A stretch of 64,000 bases of DNA, from the NCBI RefSeq assembly GCF_901709675.1, contig NC_051101.1, positions 2,102,501 through 2,166,500 of the forward strand, in the 5' to 3' direction. Positions 44,758-54,070 of the stretch are shown here, piece after piece. The notes under the pieces are model-generated. The model made no database searches and was not told the origin of the DNA. It saw only the letters and a list, made by a program, of their open reading frames with translations. The stretch comes from Syngnathus acus (lineage: Eukaryota; Chordata; Actinopteri; Syngnathiformes; Syngnathidae). The position numbers and the translations under genes were made by a program. Numbering within the stretch: the first letter of the stretch is position 1; each line of letters opens with the position of its first letter.

Positions 44758-47700
44758 TCAGACGGCGACCAGAGGCTGTTTGTCTCCGTAGTTGTAGTGG
44801 AGAGCCTCCGTGCTGTCCTTGTAGATGGGCTTGCTCTGGCACTTGTCATTGCTACGGAAACCAAAAAGACAGGCGGGTGCCGTTAGGTGGCTCAAAGCAC
44901 GTCAGAGGCTCTCAGAATCATACCATTTGTGTAGGAACGCACTACCCCAAGTCACTCTTAAGCCCATATCTCACTGAGCGGGGCAAACTCGTGGAGCGCT
45001 TGTGATCGTAGCAAATGTTCACAAAGACGTTTCCCAAACTGTTTTAACGGTCACAAAATAGAAAAAATCTTGTCACCAAGAAATTTTGAACATCTTGAAA
45101 ATGTTGAACAAACTATCTTGCTGTTCTTTGTGTTCTTGATCCACTAGCGGAGCTAGAGGGGGAGCCACGGGGGCACCGGACCCCTTAAAATATGCTTGGA
45201 CTCCCCAGATGCCGGGCTAAATACCGTTTTGGCCCAAATATAAGACGACCCTGATTATGAGACGACCCCCTCTTTTTCAAGACAAGTTTGAAAAAAGACT
45301 TTTTGAACACCAAATTAAATTTTTATACAGAAAATAATTACAGTACATCTGAAAGAAATGATTATAACAATATATTCGAGAGAAAAAGCATGTTATTTTG
45401 CCTAATTTAAATCATGCAAAAACTGTCTATCACATCTTAATATCTGAACATTTAAATATGTAAACTAAAGTGCAATTACATTTGTAAATGAATGGCTTCT
45501 GGTTTTAGAAATGTAAATAAACCTACTGTTTCTCCATTTTCTGTTATCTCTTCTCTTATTTTCTTCTCTTTTCTTTCTTACCGCAATTTTTTATATTTCT
45601 TCTTCGTGCTACCGCTATTTTTATTTTTATTCTTTGTACCAGGGGTTCGCTTTGGCCTGGGGAGTTAAGTTCAGTATTCGCTTTAAAGATATCTGGCGCA
45701 TCTAGCGTTGTGAATGGGTATAATGTCTAGACCCCGAATGCAAGACGACCCCCACTTTTTCAGTCATATTTCAATGCAAAAAACACCATCTTATATTCGG
45801 GCCAATACGGTAATTGACTTGTGAGTATATTCCGGGGTGCTTTTTAAACTTCAAATAGTAGCAATCTGTTGAAGCTGCGTTTGGCTCGGATGTGCGAGGC
45901 AACACTTGTATATTCGCCACATGTGCGCGCACACAGATGCAACGTAGCGATCCAGGTGTTGGGTGTGGCTTACATGAGTTTGGTCTGGACTCGCTTCTTC
46001 CTGCAGTAGAGGCACACGCTCAAAGCCGTTGCCAGCATCACGACGATACACGCCGCCACAAAGGAGGTCATCAGTACTACACGGCCGCTTTGGGTCTCAA
46101 ACCAACTGGCGTCTTCTGTCGGCAAAAACATTTCACAATTGGGATTTATGTTAGCAAAATTAATTAGTATGGATGTCAAATACAGTCAAACCTCGGTTTT
46201 CGACCACAATCCGTTCCAGAAGGCGGTTCGAGAAGTAAATCGTTCGAATTCCGAATCTATTTTTCCAATTACAAATAATGGAAAAAAATTTAATCCGCTC
46301 CAAGACAAAAAACCCGCCTTTTTTAAGCATTTTTTCATTTGCGCATTTTTGTCCAATCGCGCAACTGCAGCGCACCGCCGACCGCGCAACCGTAGCGCGC
46401 TGCCGACCGCGCAACTGCACCGCGCTGGTCGCATTATTGTGACAGAGCCGTCGCTGAAATTTAGAAAATATTTCTAAAGTCCTGATGCATGATTAGGGGT
46501 TAATACAATCCTCAAAGTAACGAAAATACAGGAACAACGGAGTCAGTCGGCATCCGGGCCGCGCGGTCGGGTTTTCTCGGGTCCTCTCGGCTCCTCTCGG
46601 CTCATCTCGCGAGGTTCGACCTTCGAAATTTGTTCGACAACCGAAGCAAAAGAATCTCGAATTTTTCGTTCGAATTCCGATTTGTTCGAGAACCGGGACA
46701 TTCGAAAAGCGAGGTTTGACTGTACTACTGTTTTAAGACTTTTCACGCTTTTTAGTATTTTTGATCAAAATTTGTGAAAATATTTTTTGACTTCAGTATC
46801 GGTGACTGCTATCGACATCCCCCTCGGTAGTCGATACTTCAAAATAAGGCCGATATTGCTCCGGTACTTATCGATACTCGTCCGTCCCTAAAAACTAATC
46901 GCCGTCAATTCCAAGTTTTTTACGTAACCGCTGCGTTTAAGTTTGTTTGGGAATCACGAGCCTCGCAAATTGAAAAGACAACTTCAACAACCGTAGAACA
47001 ATTCCTAACAGGCGCGATTTTGAACGATTTTACCTGGCTGTTTTCCAGTAGCAAAGTAGCTAAATGTGACATTCCCAAGGCCTTCAAGGATGAAAAATCA
47101 TTAGCAGCATCCCCAAGAGGTTTCCTGTTTAATTAGCAGACGCGCTCAAGGGGGAAGCGAGGAGAGACACTTTGGCACGCCGGCGACCCGCGAGTCAATT
47201 GCCACAGCCGTACCATCTCCCCCCCATCATGAATAACGCACGGCAGCTTCATGACACTTTTAGTGCGCGAGACAGGATGGCGTTTAAAAGCGGCCGGCGC
47301 ATCCCAACGCTGCCGTCCTCTCACAGGTCACTGATAAAGATGATGGAGACAGATGAGGCGCCCTAATTGGATTAGCCGGGAATGTTGTAATGAAATTAGC
47401 AGCGGGGTAAAAAAAGACAGTTTGCCTGTTGGGACAAAGACGAAGCATCGGTCCGGCGGGACGGCGGCCGTCAAGACCGCCCGCGTTTGGCATCGACGTG
47501 ACTTGCACGACTTTCACATTTCATTACGCTCGTCTGTGATCGAGCGCTTCGGAACCGGAAAGGCGGTGTGTCGGGGGCTCTTCGTGCCAGGGAACAGAAA
47601 ACTGATTCAAAATGCTCCAAGTTGCTCTGTTTAGGACTAAGGGGAAAATGAAATATGTAATTGGCTGGCGACAACGCTGGGTGGGTGCAGTTATGGCTAA

Positions 47701-50700
47701 ATGACAATGAATGTTTTTGCTTCAATCCGATACATTTTGTGCCGCTCCTTCTGGTGCGTGAGCCACAAAATAAATGTGGATACAGGATGGGATGGTCTTT
47801 GTCGTTCTTTGCAGAGGATAAAGAATACATGCCTATGAGCATTGGTACATTATCTGTCCACATGTGTTGCTACAAAATTTTTGTTCAAATATCCATCGCT
47901 TTAAACGATCGTGACTTTAGGCGTACCGTCATGCTACCAATTTTCATTCATCGTCTCGTCCTCTCTGTCGTTTTCCTTACCAGGCAGAACCACGAGGGTA
48001 ACGTTGCGCATTATGTTCAGCGGGGCAGTGGGGTGTTCGGCCGTGCACGTGTACATGCCGCTGTCCTCGGCGCTCACGCTCCTCAGAGTCATCACGGCTG
48101 AAGGCAGGATCCAGTCGCCACCCTGAATGGAACACCAACAGAAAGTTCAAGAGAAAAGTTCTATTCCCCAAGTAAAGTCAGTCTCATCGGATCCAATACA
48201 ACCTACTTTCAAAACGCTAAAATGGAACATTTAAAAGTTATTTTCGCTGGGCAGTTACGACGTTGCGAGCGACCGAGCGTGAAACAAACTGCGCGGGCAT
48301 TGACACAAGTCAATAACCTAGATAAGGCCACCGTCTGCAGAGGGATGCGGCAACGATGACGACACAAAGTGTAATGAGATGGCGAGGGAGCAAGGGATGA
48401 ATCCTGCCATGCAAATAGCAAGACTATTTACAGACGGCGCTCCAAACCAACGCGGAGGTGGCGCTGAGGAGCAACACAAAAAAACACCGTGAAAGCCATT
48501 TGGCTCCTGGGAGCGGCGACGCCTGCCAACAAAGACCGTTTCCATTTGAATGCATCCCAATTAAGACGATTCCAACCCAACCCCTAAAAAAGAAACAAAT
48601 AAACAAGCCAGCTTTGGCCAAAGCAGCATTTTCTATGCAAATCTGCCGGCGGGCCCGATTGTGTCTGTGTGCCGCCGTCATTGCTGCCGGGCTACGGCGC
48701 CCACGCTTCCTCGACATCCAGCACGCTTTCAATGCTGCAATTTTCACATTTCATTTACCGTAATTTTCGGACTATAAGTCGCGGGTTTTTTTCATAGTTT
48801 GGGTGGGGGTGCGACTTATACTCAGGAGCGATTTATATACATATATATGTTTTTTTTCACTTTTTTGGGCATTTTATGGCTGGTGCGACTTATACTCCGG
48901 TGCGACTTATAGTCCGAAAATTACGGTATTATAAAGATTAAAATTTCTATTAGTTTATTACATTGATCTATTATTATTATTGTTCATCCAAAGTATTTTA
49001 TTCAAAGTATTTTCATGCATTTTAGAGATACACGCAATCAACAACCAATTATCAAAATAATCAAAACTTTGATAATCAATTCATTATTTTGAGACCTTTT
49101 CGATTGAAATTTCAGCCTCTGAACTGCAAACTGGAGTAATATTAAAATTCATTTTTTTTAGTTATGTAAAATGCAATTTCTGAAAGGAAAGCTTTTTTTA
49201 ACAAACAGATTTAATAAAAAGAAATGAAATAATAATGTGCAGAACTTTTGCCACACTCTCTCGTGCGGCAACGTGCCTTCTCAGCATTCTGGCCCTAACG
49301 ATGGCTCGGAGCAGACTCGAATGACGATGTCGCCGCCGCCTTGACTTTTGACCCTCTTCGATAGCGCTCAAGATCAATGGCGTTATTGATTTGACATTTT
49401 GTATTGTCCTCCTTGGCCTCCGACGTTGACTTTGAAGCTGGCGCGCATCTGCCAATTCATCAACTTTTGTCCGCTCGGCACATTCCCCGTCACCGTGCAT
49501 CACATTCCTTTCCCTTCGGCGACGACCGGAGCACAGGGCTTGAATAATTCAAGCGTTTGTTTTGCCCGGCAGTCAAAAGAAAACATCATTAGAACTCGGC
49601 CTGTATCATTGCTGTGAGGTGGGAGTTTTCTTATGCACTGTGGCCTCACCTCCTTATACCAATAGTAGCTGGGCTCTTCCGAGCAGCTGGCTGAGCACTC
49701 GAGCGCCACGTCATCTCCTTCCCGCACGCGAAGCTCCTGCGGCAGACCCAGGAACCCGCTGAAACCCTTCCTGGAAAGATGTATCGCTGCCAAATCTACC
49801 AAAAACACACGCATAAAGATTGACAGCTCAATCCTTGGCGAGAGGGATAAAGCGCTGTGTCGTAGATGGTAGTTAACGTTAGCATTGAGCTAGCGGACTG
49901 AAAGGCCATGCTACGGTTGTTGAAGTCGCAAAAAGTTGTTTCTCACATGAAAATCAAAGCACTGCCCTGAGTATTTGCTAAGACGTAGCTAGCACTTCAC
50001 AAGGACAGAGTCAAACTTTACTTACTTGGTGTGTGATAAACTCAAGTAAGAAAGCCTCGTGGTGAGTCATCAATAACGCTCATACAGTAATGGACTTATT
50101 GAGAAGGAGTGTTGTGAATAATGGCTCTTTTTCTCCTCCATCTCAATAGAAGCCCTTCGTCCTCACCGTCCTCTCGCCACCGCCTAATCTCGACTTCTTA
50201 TTGATCCCCCCCGTGAGGCCGAGGCGGTCGATCAGACGGCCGCGGAGAAGATGGAGGACGCCGATAGTCCGAGCGGCCTCGCCGCATAACGCAAAGCGTG
50301 CTGAAAAATTTGATCTCCTGCTGAGGAGGGAAAGAGTCTGAATCTGCAAAACAAAAGGGCAACATTCGAGCTGCGCCGCGGGAATCTTTCTCCGGTTATG
50401 AACTATGAATGCATTTTGGGTCCCTCGCTGAGGAGAGCTGAGAAGAGCTACAGAACTGCAAGTGTGTTTTACTGGCTGCTGGGACACAAATATGAACAAA
50501 ACTCTAATTCAAGCAAATACATACATTTTTAAATATTAAATAGAATAAATTTAATATTCGACATCAGCACTCACATTGTATTTTTAAGGACAGCGTCTTG
50601 GAGACGTTGTTGGGCGCGCTCAACGTGTGGTCGTCCGACACGCAGCGGAAGCGCCCCTCGATATACCAGGTAACATGGGAAATGCGCAACACCATCTTGT

Positions 50701-53700
50701 CATCCATCTGCTCCATAATAGAGTGGCAGAAGCTCCAAAAGGACGACCTCACTGGGTGCCACATCTGGAGAATCTGGGCAGTGTGTAAAATAACATGAAA
50801 CAAGAACAAAGAAAAAAAAACGTGAAAAATATGTATCAAAATATATTTTACCGTATTGGCCCGAATATAAGACGATCCTGATTATAAGATGACCCCCACT
50901 TTTTCAAGACTCGTTTGAAAAAAGACTTTTTGAACACCAAATTTAATTTTTATACAGAAAAAAGTGGAGCCTCGGTTTTCGAACACAATCCGTTCCAGAA
51001 GGCTGTTCGAGAAGTGAATCGTTCGAATTCCGAATCATATTTTCCCATTACAAATAATGAAAAAAAATTAATCCGTTCGAAGCCCAAAAAAAACCCCAAG
51101 GCCTTTTTTAAGCATTTTTTCATTTGCGCATTTTTGTCCAATCGCGCAACTGCAGCGCACCGCCGAACGCGCAACTGTTGCGCGTCGCCGACCGCGCAAG
51201 TGCACCGCACTGGTCACATTATTGTGACAGAGCCGTCGCTGAAATTTAGAAAATATTTTTAAAGTCCTGATGTACTTTTCAAAATTTAAGTGGACATCAG
51301 TGCGCAGGGAGCTTAATTTTGTCCGATCGCGCAACTGCAGCGCACTGCCGAATGCACAACCGTTGCGCGCCGCCGACCGCGCAACTGTACCGCGCTGGTC
51401 GCATTATTGTGACAGAGCCGTCGCTGAAATTTAGGAAATATTTTTAAAGTCCCAATGTACTTTTCAAAATTTAAGTGGACCTCAGTGCGCAGGGAGCTTA
51501 ACTTAGTCCGATCGTGCAACCCCAGCGCCCCGGGCGCTCAGTGTCGCATTGCTTTGGGAGCCTCTTTGTGTTTTAGGATGGCTTTACTGCTCCCACTTGC
51601 TTCCTTTGGAGGCATGATTAGAGTTGATGCAATCCTCAGAGTAACGAGAACGTAATAACGAACGGAGTCAGTTGGCATGCGGGTCCTCTCGGCTCATCTC
51701 GCAAGGTTCGACAACCAAATTTCGTCCGACATCCGAAGTAAAAAAAATCTCGAATTTTTTGTTCGAATACCGATTTGTTCGAGAACCGGGACGTTCGAAA
51801 ACCGAGGCTCCACCATACAGTACATCTGAAACAAATGATTATCACAATATATTTGAGAGAAAAAGCATGTTATTTTGCCTCATTCAAATCATGCAAAAAC
51901 ACATCTAAATATCTGAACATTGAAATATGTAAACTAAAGTGCAATCACATTTGTAAATGAATGGCTTCTGGTTTTTGAAATGTAAATAAAACATGTGATA
52001 AAACAACAAATTTGCAATAATTATCTCTTCTCTTATTTTATTCTCTTTTCTTTCTTACCGCTCTTTTTTATTTTTCTTCTTCATGCTACCGCTATTTTTA
52101 TTTTTATTCTTCGTGACAAGGGTTCGCTTTGGCCTGGGGAGTTAAGTTCAGCATTCACTTTAAAGATATCTGGCGCCATCTAGCGTTGTGAATGGGCATA
52201 ATGTCTAGACCACGAATGTAAGACGACCCCCACTTTTTCAGTTTTATTTCAATGCAAAAAGCACCGTCTTATATTCGGGCCAATACGGTATTCGAACTAT
52301 TGAAATACGTTCTCTTTTAAATAGTAAAAATCCAGGGGAAATAAACACTCCTAGGGAGAAAAGATTATTCAGAGATGAGTGACCCGTCTCAAGAGGTTTT
52401 CGAGATACGAGCCGTAGTTTGACCAAAGTCATACATTAGGGCAAAAGAAGAGATTTGTGCAGATATTGCTGTGGGCAATATGCACAATCCACGTGGGGGC
52501 GCACGAGTGCTCTCAAGAAAAGAAATTGCCAGTTTTCTAGCTCGGTCAGTTCCATCTCAAATCTGTTCAGTGGGCACTGGGGCGCCCTTATTGTCACGTG
52601 ATGTCAATTTGCTGCTGAGAGTCGTGTCGGGTCGGGGTTCTTTCGTTCGTTCTTGGTGCATGCATGTCAGAAGAGCAGCCCTTTCCTCTCGCCCCACCCC
52701 TCCCTGCCCACCTCGTACAGGACTGCCTCTGGATTTGTGAGCATTACATTTAAAAAAAATATCTCAAGGGAGCACCTTTACTTTACAAGCAAGTCCCTCG
52801 ATAACTCACCTGCGAGAAGCTTTCAAATCTTACGCTGCTGATGTTGTGCTCGTTGTCTGAGTACTGGCACTCCAATGTCACGCTGTCACCTTCCAAAACG
52901 CTCTGGTTTGGTCCCCGAATGGACAAGTCCCCTGCACGCAAACAAAAATTAAAACGTTTTTATTTTCTGGTCGCAACTAATACGTCAGACCAAAGAACAG
53001 GGATGAGAACGGCAAATGAAAAAAAACACTGAAAAGTAGCCGGGGTCTGGGGGCCGCTGCCCTACTGGAGTGCCCCCCCCACTTGCTGCAGGGGGCCAGG
53101 GGCCGCAGGCCCTTCCCAATGGGGGCCGCAGTGGGCCAGGGGCCACAGGCCCCCATTGGGGGCTGCAGTGGCCACAGGCCCCCATTGGGGGCCGCAGGGG
53201 GCCAGGGGCAACGCCCCGGAGGAGGCTCAGGGGGAAAAGCTCCCTGGAAACTCCTGGATTTTGGCAGTATAGCAACCCCAAAACCATTAATTTCATCAAT
53301 CAATTCCAACAGTTTTGTTAAAAGAATATTCCTGCTTGGTGGGCTACCAAGGTGAATATAATATTCGGTCGAATTCCGAATCTATTTTTCCCATTACAAA
53401 TAATAGAAAAAGATTTTGTCCGTTCCAAGACTTTTTTAAGCATTTTTTCATTTGCGCATTTTTGTCCGATCGCGCAACTGCAGCGCACCGCAAAGTAGGC
53501 AAATGATGTGACGAAAGAAGCGCCAAAATGCTGCCCCCCATATAAAAACAATTTTCTCAACGGATCTACACGATTCACGAAAATGATACTCCAGACGGAA
53601 AAAAACACGGAAATCTGCGGATCTGTGGAAGAAATACAAGGTAGCAAAACGGGTTCTTCCATGGGAACGCCCTAACTTCTGCAACTCCGGAAAAGAAAGT

Positions 53701-53911
53701 GTAGAAATCCAGTTGCTAAATACACAATGTAAAAACATAACATTAACTTTTACTGTACAGAAAAAGCGGCAATACTTAAAGAAATGTGAACTTCTCAGTC
53801 CTGAAATATATTCAAATAGAAGAATGAATTAAGATTTTGTCAAGAAAATCTAGATTTACCATTAACTATGGAGGCCATTCCAAGGCAAACAAATACAATG
53901 CTCGAGTCCAT
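44758..53911 (-). CDS. two-Ig-domain type I membrane protein (seven exons, 295 aa)
   Basis: Coding exons on the minus strand are 53911-53860, 52931-52810, 50764-50575, 49795-49650, 48122-47981, 46115-45974 and 44851-44758. All junctions are GT-AG and the phases run 1,0,1,0,1,2, giving 295 residues. Residues 1-17 are a signal peptide. Ig domain 1 spans about 20-121 (C39-C99; strand-C Trp replaced by F53; GRFRC instead of GxYxC). Ig domain 2 spans about 122-217 (C155, W167, and EDSGMYTC ending at C196). The transmembrane helix is about 230-255, followed by RKKR and a 36-residue tail with three Tyr. N-glycosylation sequons include N26, N47 and N111. The stretch joining the two domains recalls the membrane-proximal domains of the MCAM/BCAM/ALCAM group, but the protein is much shorter. 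It is an adhesion or receptor-like protein by architecture only; I do not recognise a named orthologue. Confidence 0.85.
45224..45810. mobile_element. TIR element (CCGTATTGGCCCGAATATAAG family) in intron 6
   Basis: It begins CCGTTTTGGCCCAAATATAA and ends with the inverted TTATATTCGGGCCAATACGG. It sits between TA dinucleotides (45222-45223 and 45811-45812). Length is 587 bp with an AT-rich non-coding interior. It is an uninterrupted sister copy of the element at 50851-52288. A fragment of another dispersed repeat (AGCGGAGCTAGAGGGGGAGC) lies just upstream at about 45146-45180. Confidence 0.8.
46183..46722. mobile_element. Tigger/pogo-like MITE in intron 5 of the Ig-domain gene
   Basis: It begins CAGTCAAACCTCGGTTTTCG and ends CGAAAAGCGAGGTTTGACTG, a near-perfect TIR pair between TA dinucleotides (46181-46182 and 46723-46724). 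Length is 540 bp and it is non-coding. Its boundary is 68 bp from the exon-6 acceptor, inside the zone where a branch point would lie. The sequence just outside (46740-46890) has GATACT/CGATAC motifs of yet another degenerate repeat. Confidence 0.88.
47100..47460. other. CpG-containing, possibly conserved intronic block
   Basis: This lies within intron 5 of the Ig-domain gene. It is compositionally unlike its neighbours and has no repeat signature. It contains an ATGAATAACGCACGG-like stretch and the homeodomain-type core CCCTAATTGGATTAGCC (47361-47377). It is a candidate enhancer only. The open frames are not supported by splice sites. Confidence 0.3.
48758..48926. mobile_element. short palindromic MITE
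   Basis: It starts CCGTAATTTTCGGACTATAA and ends TATAGTCCGAAAATTACGG between TA dinucleotides. Length is 169 bp. Internal GCGACTTATACTC motifs repeat in inverted positions, so the whole unit can form a hairpin. It is a common teleost MITE in intron 4 of the Ig-domain gene. Confidence 0.88.
50962..51815. mobile_element. Tigger-like MITE, variant TIR, with internal tandem duplication
   Basis: The ends read GTGGAGCCTCGGTTTTCG and CGAAAACCGAGGCTCCAC. The same subterminal CACAATCCGTTCCAGAAGG and GTTCGAGAACCGGGACGTTC motifs occur as in the copies at 24810 and 46183. It is longer than those because of a 185-bp tandem duplication at 51136-51505. It is non-coding. Confidence 0.85.
51136..51505 (+). 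repeat. 185-bp tandem duplication, two units
   Basis: Unit 1 is 51136-51320 and unit 2 is 51321-51505. Both start GTCC(A/G)ATCGCGCAACTGCAG and end with GCGCAGGGAGCTTAA followed by a few bases. A third start follows at 51506 before the sequence moves on. Divergence between units is low but clear, so this is not an assembly copy. Confidence 0.85.
53048..53220 (+). repeat. GC-rich minisatellite
   Basis: Imperfect units of about 29-37 bp are built around GGGGGCCGCAG...CCACAGGCCCCCATT. GC content is very high and open frames run through on both strands without meaning. It lies in intron 1 of the Ig-domain gene. Confidence 0.75.
53366..53491. mobile_element. truncated Tigger-like MITE fragment
   Basis: It matches the internal left part of the MITEs at 24810, 46183 and 50962 (GGTCGAATTCCGAATC through CGCGCAACTGCAGCGCACCG). 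Both TIRs are missing. Confidence 0.75.
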
Positions 53912-54070
53912 TTCTGATAATCCAAATCGCTAGTTGTTTACACCAATATACGAGTTAAATCGGCCTGTGTGTTAGTAGAAAATGAAACTATGAAATTGTT
54001 TATAGAATTTGAAACAGGCGTGGCTTACCAAAGTGGATGAACAAGTCAAACCCGTCTTAATTTATACGTA

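Larger units (their letters stand above)
50851..52288. mobile_element. TIR element with a nested Tigger-like MITE (intron 2)
   Basis: It begins CCGTATTGGCCCGAATATAA and ends TTATATTCGGGCCAATACGG between TA dinucleotides. Its body (50851-50961 and 51816-52288) aligns by eye with the whole element at 45224-45810, apart from an 854-bp insertion. That insertion is the MITE at 50962-51815. Confidence 0.88.

Noticed and set aside
46116-46179. ATG at 46179 as start of a short membrane protein
   Set aside because: This stretch is intron ahead of exon 6. The acceptor at 46116-46118 and the matching phase with exon 5 show the frame is entered by splicing.
49198-49503. Arg-rich minus-strand frame in intron 4 of the Ig-domain gene
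   Set aside because: It lies wholly between well-defined exons 4 and 5, with no domain and no splice sites in phase.
52977-53355. Gly/Pro-rich open frames on both strands
   Set aside because: They are generated by the GC-rich minisatellite in an intron of the Ig-domain gene.
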